Assembly (NCBI GenBank): GCA_047601745.1
Contig: JASGIS010000001.1
Location: 1,798,001-1,862,000, forward strand
From: JAKPAM01 sp047601745
GTDB taxonomy: Bacteria > Pseudomonadota > Gammaproteobacteria > Burkholderiales > Burkholderiaceae_E
Length of the DNA stretch: 64,000 nucleotides
Direction: 5' to 3'
The notes beneath the pieces were generated by a model, which was not told the origin of the DNA, did not search any database, and was given only the letters and a program-made list of their open reading frames with translations. This document shows positions 1 through 7,389 of the stretch, in pieces (positions within the stretch are counted from its first letter, which is position 1; every line of letters begins with the position of its first letter). The position numbers and the translations under genes were made by a program.

Positions 1-522
1 TGGATGCATGGCATTTGAGGATTCTGAAGCTACACCTCAGAATTCTCAAAAAAACTTCGAACCGCCAGAACGAGATCATCATGCGAGCCGATGCGATGCG
101 GCTTCATCGAGTCCATCGCGCGCAGCCGGCGCAGCCCCGGCGACGGCGGTCAGGTCGATACGGCGATCATGATGCGCTGATCGGTGCCGGCTGCGCCGCA
201 GTGGTGCCGGATGCGCAGCGGCGGTGCATGGCCTTAGGGCGGGGTGTCATCGAGTCCGGCCGTTTCCGATCGATCGTCGCCGACCTCGGTTCGGCCGCCC
301 TCTTGTCGCTGCCATGGGCTGGGCGTACAGTTCTTGCTCTCCGTCAAAGAACGGCCTTTCCGGTCGTGTTGACGGCAGGAGGAGGGTGGCTCGACAGGGT
401 GATCCGGAGGCGGCAATGGCAAGCAGGTCGAGAGCCGGAGTCGATCACGGTGAGCGCGGTCGGGAATTCCGATCTGGCAGCGGCGCACCCGGCCCTGCCG
501 AAGCTCAAGCGACGACTGACCC
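1..522. other. Non-coding left edge and leader of the symporter gene
   Basis: No gene is supported here. The long open frames on both strands have arginine-rich, low-complexity translations typical of GC-rich shadow frames. The stretch holds an AT-richer inverted repeat at 14-50 and then leads into the symporter at 523. No strong Shine-Dalgarno sequence precedes that ATG. Confidence 0.5.
14..50. repeat. Inverted repeat, 14-bp arms, 9-nt loop
   Basis: Positions 14-27 and 37-50 are complementary apart from one G-T pair (20 with 44). The arms are AT-rich compared with the surrounding DNA and are followed by a run of A. The run lies on the wrong side for a standard terminator on either strand. 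It could be the 3' hairpin of a gene left of the window or an operator. The role is unknown. Confidence 0.5.
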
Positions 523-1866
523 ATGGATACGACCGCTCCCGTGACTCCGGCGCCCCGCAAGGGCATACCGCCTGCTGCCAAGGTCCTGATCGCGATGGTG
601 CTCGGCATCGCCGTGGGCTATGCGATCTTCATCGGCTACCCGGACAAGGCGACCGCAACCCGCATCGCCGGATATATCTCGATCTTCTCCGACGTCTTCC
701 TGCGCCTGATCAAGATGCTGATCGGGCCGCTGGTGTTCTCGACCCTGGTCATCGGCATCGCCCACATGGGCGATGCGAAGAGCGTGGGGCGCATCTTCGC
801 GAAGTCGCTCGGCTGGTTCCTCGTGGCGTCGGTGGCCTCGCTGACGCTGGGCTTGATACTGGCCAATCTGCTGCAGCCCGGCCACAACCTGGGCCTGCCG
901 CTGCCCGACATCGGTGCGGCGACGAACCTGAAGACCTCGTCGTTCACGCTGAAGGACTTCGTGACCCACCTGGTACCCAAGTCCTTCGCCGAAGCCATGG
1001 CCGACAACGAGATCCTGCAGATCGTGGTGTTCTCGATGTTCTTCGGCGTCGCGCTGGCCGCGCTCGGCGACACCGGGAAGACGCTGACCAAGGTGATCGA
1101 GGAACTGTCGCATGCGATGCTCAAGATCACCGGCTACGTGATGACGCTGGCCCCGGTGGCCGTCTTCGCCGCGATGGCCGCGACGGTGGCCGTCAACGGC
1201 CTGGAGATCCTCGCTAAGTTCGCCGTTTTCATGGGCGATTTCTACATCGGCCTTTTCCTGCTCTGGTCGCTGCTGGTGCTGGCCGGCCTCGTCTTCCTGG
1301 GGCCGCGGGTCTTCAAGCTGATCAGGCTGATCCGCGAGCCGTTCATGGTGTCCTTCGCCACCGCCAGCTCCGAGGCTGCGTATCCGAAGATCCTCAATGC
1401 GCTCGACCGCTTCGGCGTGCGGCGCCGGATCTCCAGCTTCGTGCTGCCGATGGGCTACTCGTTCAACCTCGACGGCTCGATGATGTACTGCACGTTCGCG
1501 ACGCTGTTCATCGCCCAGGCTTATGGCATCGAGCTGTCGATGGGTACGCAGATCACGATGATGGCGATCCTGATGCTGACTTCCAAGGGCATGGCCGGCG
1601 TGCCGCGCGCTTCGCTGGTGGTGATCGCCGCGACGCTGAACCAGTTCAACATTCCCGAAGCGGGGCTGCTGCTGATCCTCGGTATCGACACCTTCCTCGA
1701 CATGGGACGCTCGGCGACCAACGCGGTCGGCAATTCGGTCGCGGCGGCCGTGGTGGCGAAGTGGGAAGGGCAACTGATGACCGAGGACGAGGCCGAGGAG
1801 TTCGGGCGCCAACTCGATGCCGAACTGGCCCGGCCGCTGCCGCCGATGCAGCCGGCCACGGCCTGA
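523..1866 (+). CDS. Dicarboxylate/amino acid:cation symporter (DAACS family)
   Basis: This 447-residue inner-membrane carrier couples cation flow to uptake of C4-dicarboxylates or acidic amino acids. Hydrophobic helices begin around residue 18 (VLIAMVLGIAVGYAIFIGYP). A polytopic core of eight or so segments follows, with the family's re-entrant serine-rich loop in the middle (SFATASSEAAYPKIL) and the conserved C-terminal stretch ending in the motif DMGRSATNAVGNSVAA. Length matches DctA/GltP relatives (about 420-450). The ATG at 523 is the first start that gives the usual short cytoplasmic N-terminus. A periplasmic amino-acid-type binding protein begins 36 bases downstream, but DAACS carriers do not use binding proteins, so the two probably only share a substrate class. 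Substrate is not deducible. Confidence 0.88.
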   Translation: MDTTAPVTPAPRKGIPPAAKVLIAMVLGIAVGYAIFIGYPDKATATRIAGYISIFSDVFLRLIKMLIGPLVFSTLVIGIAHMGDAKSVGRIFAKSLGWFLVASVASLTLGLILANLLQPGHNLGLPLPDIGAATNLKTSSFTLKDFVTHLVPKSFAEAMADNEILQIVVFSMFFGVALAALGDTGKTLTKVIEELSHAMLKITGYVMTLAPVAVFAAMAATVAVNGLEILAKFAVFMGDFYIGLFLLWSLLVLAGLVFLGPRVFKLIRLIREPFMVSFATASSEAAYPKILNALDRFGVRRRISSFVLPMGYSFNLDGSMMYCTFATLFIAQAYGIELSMGTQITMMAILMLTSKGMAGVPRASLVVIAATLNQFNIPEAGLLLILGIDTFLDMGRSATNAVGNSVAAAVVAKWEGQLMTEDEAEEFGRQLDAELARPLPPMQPATA

Positions 1867-1902
1867 TCGCCTGTCAGCCTTAGAGCCGCGAGTGAGACTG
1901 CC

Positions 1903-2871
1903 GTGAGATGTTCGCCGTCCAGGGCCCGGGCCCTGATGTGGGTCGCTGCCTTATCTGCCTTATGTCTGGTGCCGCTGCAGGCCTGGGCCCAGTTCGAGTC
2001 GTCGACGAACGACTCGCCGGCCGCGCGTGATGCCGCCGCACCGCTGGTCGGCCAGTTGAACGGCACGCTGGCGCGGATCCATGCCCGCGGCAGCGTCGCC
2101 ATCGGCTACCGCTCGGCATCGATACCGTTCTCCTACCTGAGCCCGCGCGGCGAGCCGATCGGCTATTCGATCGACATCTGCCGAGCCATCGTCGACCGGA
2201 TCAGCACCCAGCTCGACAAGGAGTTGAAGATCGAGTGGGTCCCGGTGACCTCGGACAGCCGGCTGGGCGCGATCGAGAGCGGGCAGGTCGACCTGGAGTG
2301 CGGCTCGACGACGGCCAATGCCGAGCGGATGAAGCGGGTCGCCTTCTCGCCGACGATCTTCGTCGCCGGCACGCGGCTCCTGGTCGGTGCCGGTTCGGGC
2401 ATACGCGGCTACCGCGACCTGGGCGGGCGTACCGTCGTCGTGACGCGCGGCACGACCAACGAGGCGGCCGTCCGCGACGCGCTGAAGAAGGCCTCGATCG
2501 ATGCGACGATCGTGATCGCGCCCGATCACGAGGAGTCCTATCAGTTGCTCGCCAGCGGCAAGGCCGACGCGATGGCGACCGACGACGTGCTGCTGTACGG
2601 CCTGCTGGCCCTGCACGACAGCCGTGACCGCTACCGGATCGTCGGCGACCTGTTGTCCTACGATCCGTACGGCATCGGCTATCCGGCGCGCGATCCCGAC
2701 ATGAAGGCGATCGTCGGTGACGCGGTCCAGGCGCTGGCCGCGTCGCGGGAGCTCGAGTGGCTCTACGGCAAGTGGTTCCTGCGCCAGTTGCCCAGCGGCC
2801 AGCGCCTGAACATGCCGATGAGTCCGCAACTGGCCGAGATGTTCCGCTTGATGGGCGGCGAGATCCGCTGA
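1903..2871 (+). CDS. Amino-acid ABC transporter periplasmic binding protein (family 3)
   Basis: This 322-residue exported protein has a signal peptide with a hydrophobic core at about residues 10-26 and cleavage after QAWA. The mature part is a family-3 solute-binding fold, with a conserved opening segment GYRSASIPFSYLSPRGEPIG followed by YSIDICRAIVDRI, and the later DLGGRTVVVTRGTTNE segment that usually contacts the amino-acid substrate. Relatives bind glutamate, aspartate or other polar amino acids and deliver them to an inner-membrane permease. No permease or ATPase gene follows, so it either serves a transporter encoded elsewhere or acts as a sensor. It follows the DAACS gene by 36 bases on the same strand and may be co-transcribed. 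Confidence 0.85.
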   Translation: MRCSPSRARALMWVAALSALCLVPLQAWAQFESSTNDSPAARDAAAPLVGQLNGTLARIHARGSVAIGYRSASIPFSYLSPRGEPIGYSIDICRAIVDRISTQLDKELKIEWVPVTSDSRLGAIESGQVDLECGSTTANAERMKRVAFSPTIFVAGTRLLVGAGSGIRGYRDLGGRTVVVTRGTTNEAAVRDALKKASIDATIVIAPDHEESYQLLASGKADAMATDDVLLYGLLALHDSRDRYRIVGDLLSYDPYGIGYPARDPDMKAIVGDAVQALAASRELEWLYGKWFLRQLPSGQRLNMPMSPQLAEMFRLMGGEIR

Positions 2872-2891
2872 AGCGGATCCCGCGCAAGCTG

Positions 2892-3206
2892 TCAGGACGC
2901 GAGGATCTCGTCCGTCGATAAGGCCGTCGTGTCGTAAATCGCGATCGGCGGCGCGGATGCGGCGAGCTTGCGCCCGGCGCGCATGATCTCGGCGGTGACC
3001 GGCAGCAGGAAATGCGCCTTCAGGGATGCCCTGTCCGCCCAGCGCTCGACGAAGACGAGCTTCAGCGGATCTTCACAACAGACCTGTACCGAGTGGTACA
3101 GGCATCCCGGTTCGCCGCGCGATCGATGGACGTGTTCGAGGCTCAGGCGTTTCAGTTCTTCGAACGTCTCGGGACGCGCCGTCATTTCTCCGATTACAAC
3201 GATCAT
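2892..3206 (-). CDS. Antibiotic biosynthesis monooxygenase (ABM) domain protein
   Basis: This 104-residue single-domain protein has the ABM ferredoxin-like fold. The N-terminal strand MIVVIGEMTARPETFEELK, the central EPGCLYHSVQ strand and the VFVERWADRASLKAHF segment are the usual landmarks. Relatives act as cofactor-free oxygenases on quinols or as dimeric heme- or substrate-binding proteins, and many have no known substrate. The start at 3206 is preceded by a strong GGAGGAG, which rules out the much longer open frame upstream. It faces the binding-protein gene tail to tail and is followed upstream by the VapBC pair on the same strand. The substrate cannot be told from sequence. Confidence 0.75.
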   Translation of the reverse strand: MIVVIGEMTARPETFEELKRLSLEHVHRSRGEPGCLYHSVQVCCEDPLKLVFVERWADRASLKAHFLLPVTAEIMRAGRKLAASAPPIAIYDTTALSTDEILAS

Positions 3207-3283
3207 GTTCTCCTCCGGTGGCGCTCGGGTATGCGCCGGTTTCCGATTACGATGGTAATGGACTGCGGACCGGCCGTCCGCCC

Positions 3284-3742
3284 TTAGCGGGAGCCTTCCC
3301 CTCCCAACAGCGATTCCAGCAACGCATGGCGCGAAGAGGCGAAGGGATTGACGACCGTTACGCCTCCCCATGTGAAGCCGTCTTGCAGGTCTTCGGACAG
3401 CAGCAATCGACAACCGGCGCGCGAGGAAACAGAAAGGATCACCGCGTCCCGGATGCCGAAGCCGTGGTCGGTCGCGAGGTCCGCTGCGGCCAGCATCGCT
3501 TCGGGCGTCGTTTCGACGGCCGGGAACGCATCGCGCCATCCCAGAAGGGCGTCGCGGGCATCGGCACGCGATCTCCCGGCTTTGCGCACTAGAACGTTGA
3601 ACAGTTCGCCAAGCGCCTGAACGGGAATGACGGCGGCTTCCTGTGGCAGATGGCGCAGCATTTCGACGGCGATGTCGCGCTTTTCGGTGTCGTTGACGCC
3701 TTCCGCATAGACGAGGATGTTGGTGTCGAACGCGACCTTCAC
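3284..3742 (-). CDS. vapC: PIN-domain toxin of a VapBC-type toxin-antitoxin system
   Basis: This 152-residue PIN nuclease presumably cleaves RNA and halts growth when unbound. Acidic active-site residues are visible in the expected order: D6 in FDTN, E46 in LGELF, D99 in GIRDA and D118 in SEDLQDG. The gene overlaps the antitoxin stop by 4 bases, the usual coupled arrangement. Length is slightly above the 130-140 of most VapC proteins. RNA target is unknown. The gene is downstream of its antitoxin, so toxin synthesis depends on translation of the antitoxin. Confidence 0.88.
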   Translation of the reverse strand: MKVAFDTNILVYAEGVNDTEKRDIAVEMLRHLPQEAAVIPVQALGELFNVLVRKAGRSRADARDALLGWRDAFPAVETTPEAMLAAADLATDHGFGIRDAVILSVSSRAGCRLLLSEDLQDGFTWGGVTVVNPFASSRHALLESLLGGEGSR

Positions 3743-3984
3743 TGCTCGTCCTCGTAAAGTTCGTCGCGCGTCCAGCGCCCGGCACTGACGAAAGCCTGGC
3801 GCTCGAGACGTGCCAGAAGCGATGCTCTTGCACCGGACACGATACTTTCGAGTTTGTCGGCGGGAACGATGCGCGCAACGGGCCGTCCATGGCTCGTCAC
3901 CACATAGCTGCGTCCCTCGCGCACGCTGCGAAGGATGAGTGAGAATTTGCGATTGGCTTCCGCTGCCGATACGGCTTCTTCCAT
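3739..3984 (-). CDS. vapB: Phd/YefM-type antitoxin partner of VapC
   Basis: This 81-residue protein has the Phd/YefM fold. The N-terminal segment VSAAEANRKFSLILRSVREG and the hallmark SHGRPVARIVP are both present, followed by a charged C-terminal tail (about residues 55-81) of the kind that wraps around and blocks the toxin. Members of this family bind their own promoter as dimers. A perfect 6-bp inverted repeat lies at 3997-4015, immediately upstream of the ATG, and is a good candidate operator. Phd-type antitoxins paired with PIN toxins are common. Confidence 0.87.
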   Translation of the reverse strand: MEEAVSAAEANRKFSLILRSVREGRSYVVTSHGRPVARIVPADKLESIVSGARASLLARLERQAFVSAGRWTRDELYEDEQ

Positions 3985-3996
3985 GATGGCATTCGA

Positions 3997-4015
3997 TAGG
4001 TAGTTATATTACCTA
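3997..4015 (-). promoter_or_regulatory. Candidate VapB operator over the vapBC promoter
   Basis: TAGGTA and TACCTA form a perfect inverted repeat around a 7-base AT-rich spacer, 12 bases before the antitoxin start. On the minus strand the spacer supplies a TATAAC-like -10 element, so a bound antitoxin would cover the promoter. Autoregulation is known for the family; this site is inferred. Confidence 0.55.
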
Positions 4016-4104
4016 CAATAAAGGAAGATGAAGTACGCTGCAAGCCTCTCTGGCCTATCTGCTTCCAGTTCTGGCCAGCAGGGCCGCCAAGACGCGATAC
4101 GGGC

Positions 4105-5364
4105 TCAACGGCGCATGCGCCGCGGCAGCGTCGCCATCACCGGACGAAGATACGCGAGCAACGCCGGAGGATTCTCGGTCATCGGGAAGTGACCGAGTTC
4201 CGGCATCTCGGTGACGGTCGCGCCCTTGATCCAGCCGCGCAGCGCATGGGCGTCGCTGACCGTCGCCGAGAAGTCATAGTGTCCGATCAGGAAATCGACC
4301 GGAATCTTCTCGCCGTCGATCCGCTTGGCGATGGCCTCGCCATCGAATTCGTCGGAATAGAAAACGAGATCGCCGTCGTAGACGCCGGGCGCGCCCTGCG
4401 CATAGATATGCGCGGCCCGCCGGCGATCTTCGGCCGGGCTGCTCGGGCTCATCAGGCCGCGCACATAAGCGGCCGAATGCCATCCGCCGTTGACCTGCGC
4501 ATGGGTAAGAAACGGGTTGCGCCTTCCTCTCGGCCGCAGCGGCGCCTCCAGCGCGATGACCGCCCTGACCAGATCCGGACGTTCGGCGGCAAGCGCCAGC
4601 GCGATGCCCGCGCCCATCGAGCAGCCGATCACGACGACCGGTCCGCCGACCACCTGTTCGATGAAACTCGTGCACCAGTCGAGATAAGTGGCCTGGTCGA
4701 GCCGGTAGACGCCGCCGTCCCAACCGAAGGGCGGCATCGAGCGGCCGTGCGAAGGCATGTCGAAACCGATGATGCGCCAGTCGCGCCCGAGAACGGGATC
4801 GCAGATGACGCCGTGGAACTGGCGCGTATCGGCGCCCGCCGTGTGCAGGCACAGCACGGCCATGCCGGCGCCGGCGCTTTCGCTGTAGACGTCGCAGACC
4901 TGGCCGTTCGCCGCGCGCACGCGGTGATAGCGGCCGCACAGCCGATGCAGATCGACGGCGGACGCGCCGCCGTGGTCGCCGCTCAGGTGCGCGAAGATCG
5001 CTTCGAGACAGGCCCGCGCCTGCGCGATGGCGAGCGGATCGCCGGAGACCGTGAAGCGCGGATTGCGCAGTTGAATCGATGAGAACGAGTGATAGGTCGG
5101 CGGCGGCATCGGCTGCAGCGCGATCTCCCACTCGGCGTCGGCCGCGATCAGCGAGATGTCCGCCGCTCGAACGTCCGCCGCTCGAACGTCAACCCGGCCC
5201 GTGGATTCGACGGCGACGCGGCCCTGCGCGCAGACGACGTCGATCGCATGCATGCCGTTGCCGAAGCGTACGATAAGTTCCAGCCCCCGGGCGAGGGACT
5301 GCACCTCCGGCGCGGCGACGGCGGCTGCCAGCCGCTCACCCAGGGCTTCGATGATCTCGCTCAT
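4105..5364 (-). CDS. SCP2-like domain fused to alpha/beta hydrolase
   Basis: This 419-residue protein has two parts. Residues 1-130 look like an SCP2/sterol-carrier-type lipid-binding domain (RFGNGMHAIDVVCAQGRVAV, then a D-I-S-L segment and a WEIALQ strand). Residues 140-419 are an alpha/beta hydrolase with a nucleophile elbow GCSMGAG near residue 248, an acid in the YDFSATVSD segment near 360 and a histidine in ELGHFP near 392. The combination suggests hydrolysis of a hydrophobic ester, thioester or C-C bond. The ATG at 5364 has no Shine-Dalgarno sequence; instead a 12-bp tandem array fills the gap to the dehydrogenase stop codon, in the same reading frame. A small in-frame 15-bp duplication lies near 5156-5190 (repeating DVRAA). 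Substrate unknown. Confidence 0.72.
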   Translation of the reverse strand: MSEIIEALGERLAAAVAAPEVQSLARGLELIVRFGNGMHAIDVVCAQGRVAVESTGRVDVRAADVRAADISLIAADAEWEIALQPMPPPTYHSFSSIQLRNPRFTVSGDPLAIAQARACLEAIFAHLSGDHGGASAVDLHRLCGRYHRVRAANGQVCDVYSESAGAGMAVLCLHTAGADTRQFHGVICDPVLGRDWRIIGFDMPSHGRSMPPFGWDGGVYRLDQATYLDWCTSFIEQVVGGPVVVIGCSMGAGIALALAAERPDLVRAVIALEAPLRPRGRRNPFLTHAQVNGGWHSAAYVRGLMSPSSPAEDRRRAAHIYAQGAPGVYDGDLVFYSDEFDGEAIAKRIDGEKIPVDFLIGHYDFSATVSDAHALRGWIKGATVTEMPELGHFPMTENPPALLAYLRPVMATLPRRMRR

Positions 5365-5372
5365 GACGGCGG

Positions 5373-5492
5373 ACAGGGCAGTGCACGGGGCAACGGATGA
5401 GGCAACCGACGGGGCAACGGACGGCGCAACGGACAGGGCAACCGACGGCGCAACCGACGGTGCGGCGGATAGAGCGGCGGACAGGGAGACCG
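5373..5492. repeat. 12-bp tandem array, ten units
   Basis: Ten consecutive 12-base units variants of acggggcaacgg run from 5373 to 5492 and exactly bridge the dehydrogenase stop (5494) and the hydrolase start (5364). On the minus strand the frame shared by both genes is open through the array and would read as Ala-Pro-Ser-Val-type repeats. Confidence 0.85.
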
Positions 5493-5493
5493 A

Positions 5494-6384
5494 TCATCGT
5501 CCGGCGCTCAGATAGCGGCCGATCTCGGTGTGATCGGCCGATGCGCCGAGCGCCTTCAACGCGCCGTCCCACAGCGACGCGATCTGGTCCGCGAGCGGCG
5601 CGGCGACGCCGAGCTGATGGGCCAGGTCGTCGGCGGTGCGCAGGTCCTTCGCCATCAGCGCCAGCGAGAAGCCCGACGTGAACGACTCCGGTATCACGAA
5701 CTGCTTGATCTTGTTCTCCGTCGAGTTGTTGCGGCCGGTCGATGCATTGAACACGTCGACGAGCGTGTTCGGATCGATGCCGAAACGAGCGCCGATCGCC
5801 ACGGCTTCGACGGCGGCGGCGAGACCGGTGGCGGACACATAGTTGTTGAGCGCCTTCGCGGCATGGCCGGAGCCCAGCGGCCCGGTGCGGATGATCGACT
5901 TGCACATCGCCTTCAGCACCGGCTCGACCTTGTCGATCGTGTTGCCGTCGCCGCCGACCATGGTCGCGAGCGTGCCGTCGATCGCGCGCTTGACGCCGCC
6001 GGAGACCGGCGCGTCGATGAATTCGAAACCGGCCGCGATCGATTCCTCGCCCAGCGTCCGGGTGCCCATCGGCGCCGACGAGCTCATGTCGATCAGCACG
6101 GTGCCCGGCGTCAGATGCGCTTTGAAGCCGTCGATCGCCGCACGCACGATCTTGCCGTCCGGCAGCAGCGTGATGACGACGGCCGCGTCGGCGACCGCCT
6201 GTGCCGCGCTCGCGACGGCGGTCCCTCCGGCCGCGGCCAGTCTCGCTCGCGCGTCGGCGCTGGTATCGAAGCCCACGACCCGGTAGCCGGCGCGCGCGAG
6301 GCAGGCGGCCATCGGCTGCCCCATGTTGCCGAGGCCGATCACCGCGATCTTCGCCGGCGGAACGATGAGAGGGGATTGCGACAC
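5494..6384 (-). CDS. NAD(P)-dependent beta-hydroxyacid dehydrogenase (HIBADH family)
   Basis: This 296-residue enzyme belongs to the 3-hydroxyisobutyrate/tartronate-semialdehyde reductase family. The Rossmann motif IGLGNMGQPMAACLA sits near residues 14-28, the substrate-loop motif DAPVSGG follows mid-protein, and the catalytic lysine lies in the GHAAKALNN segment near residue 176. It would oxidise a beta-hydroxy acid or reduce the matching semialdehyde. The start is a GTG at 6384 with AAGGAG six bases upstream; the open frame extends 150 codons further but has no family sequence. It lies between the GntR regulator gene and the hydrolase gene, all on the minus strand, as part of a catabolic cluster facing the ABC importer. 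Exact substrate unknown. Confidence 0.85.
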   Translation of the reverse strand: MSQSPLIVPPAKIAVIGLGNMGQPMAACLARAGYRVVGFDTSADARARLAAAGGTAVASAAQAVADAAVVITLLPDGKIVRAAIDGFKAHLTPGTVLIDMSSSAPMGTRTLGEESIAAGFEFIDAPVSGGVKRAIDGTLATMVGGDGNTIDKVEPVLKAMCKSIIRTGPLGSGHAAKALNNYVSATGLAAAVEAVAIGARFGIDPNTLVDVFNASTGRNNSTENKIKQFVIPESFTSGFSLALMAKDLRTADDLAHQLGVAAPLADQIASLWDGALKALGASADHTEIGRYLSAGR

Positions 6385-6416
6385 GGGATGCTCCTTGCTG
6401 TGACTTAGTGTCCGGC

Positions 6417-7145
6417 TTAGTGTCCGGCCTCGGGCGTGTCGGCGGCCGATGCAGGGGCCGGCCGCGCTTCGTTCCGGCGCAGCGCTTCGACGGCGACGGC
6501 CGCCGCGTTGCGAATGTGCTGGATGCAGGCCCGTTCGGCCGCTTCTTCGTCGCCGGATTCGATCGCGACGAGGATCGTCTCGATCTCCTTCAGGCTGTGG
6601 GGGATGCGATTCTTCTGGGTCATCGACGTCATGCGCAGCAGCGTGACCCGGTTCAGCAGCATGTTCAGGAACTGCTGCACGAAGACGTTGCCGCAGCCTT
6701 CGAGCAGCGCGGCATAGAACTCGGTCTTGGCGGCAAGGAGTTCGCTGCGGTCCTGCCGCCGCGCGACCCGCCCCATGATGTCGAACTGCTTGCGCAGCCG
6801 GGCGAGAATCCCCGGATCGCGCTGCCGCGCGCATTCGCGCCCGGCGAATCCTTCGAGCATCGCCCGCACTTCGTAGAGCTGCCCGGCTTCATCGGCCGTG
6901 ATCGTGCTGACCGTCGGGCCACGATGCGGCGTCGTGGTCACGAGGCCTTCGGCCTCCAGCCGGCGCAGGGCCTCGCGGATCGACGTGCGGCCAACCCCCG
7001 TCTGCTCGCACAGCTCGCGCTCGATCAGGCGCTGACCGGGCCGGAAAGTGCCGTTGCCGATCGCGGCCCGTAACCGGTCCTCGACCAGCAGGCGAAGGCT
7101 GGCCGCCTCGCGCGCGACGTTCAGTCCGGAATCGGCCTTTTTCAT
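6417..7145 (-). CDS. GntR-family transcriptional regulator (FadR/FCD subfamily)
   Basis: This 242-residue regulator has a winged helix-turn-helix at about residues 14-75 (RLIERELCEQTGVGRTSIRE, then LRRLEAEGLV) and an FCD ligand-binding domain from about 85 to 210 (EVRAMLEGFAGREC and the later HIRNA histidine region). The chosen start at 7145 has an AGGTGG upstream; the frame is open to 7316, but that extension is encoded by a 12-bp repeat and is probably not translated. It is divergent from the importer operon, and the palindrome at 7293-7305 between them is a plausible operator. The ligand is probably a carboxylic acid handled by the cluster. Confidence 0.85.
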   Translation of the reverse strand: MKKADSGLNVAREAASLRLLVEDRLRAAIGNGTFRPGQRLIERELCEQTGVGRTSIREALRRLEAEGLVTTTPHRGPTVSTITADEAGQLYEVRAMLEGFAGRECARQRDPGILARLRKQFDIMGRVARRQDRSELLAAKTEFYAALLEGCGNVFVQQFLNMLLNRVTLLRMTSMTQKNRIPHSLKEIETILVAIESGDEEAAERACIQHIRNAAAVAVEALRRNEARPAPASAADTPEAGH

Positions 7146-7174
7146 GTCGCCACCTGGTGGGCCGCCAAACGGGG

Positions 7175-7225
7175 CATCGAACGAGACATCGAACGAGACA
7201 TCGAACGGGGGGGCATCAAACGAAA
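7175..7225. repeat. 12-bp tandem repeat, four units
   Basis: Units of catcgaacgaga occur at 7175, 7187 and 7199 with a diverged fourth at 7214. They lie just upstream of the GntR gene start, where the minus-strand frame would read Phe-Asp-Val-Ser repeats if an upstream start were used. Confidence 0.75.
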
Positions 7226-7292
7226 CACGGTCATCGGATGAGACGGATCGAAAGGGATCAACGGACCAACGATGGATGATCGAAGCGAACAG

Positions 7293-7305
7293 ATTATCAG
7301 ACAAT
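7293..7305. promoter_or_regulatory. Candidate GntR/FCD operator between divergent genes
   Basis: ATTATCAGACAAT is a near-perfect palindrome (one mismatch per arm pair) of the ATTGTC-N-GACAAT type bound by several FCD-subfamily GntR regulators. It lies about 148 bases before the regulator gene and 85 bases before the importer binding-protein gene, with a TTGACT (-35-like) at 7318-7323. The assignment is inferred. Confidence 0.45.
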
Positions 7306-7389
7306 CCGGCAATCATCTTGACTGCTCATCAGTTGCGTGACAGAGTCCGATCCAAAAGCCCACACGACAACCATCGGGGGAGACCATTC

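Noticed and set aside
14..50. Possible rho-independent terminator
   Set aside because: The hairpin is followed by A on the plus strand and lacks a T-run on the minus strand, so it is listed only as an inverted repeat.
15..1217. Long plus-strand open frame covering the left edge
   Set aside because: Its translation is arginine- and histidine-rich filler, and from 523 on the DAACS symporter is clearly encoded in another frame.
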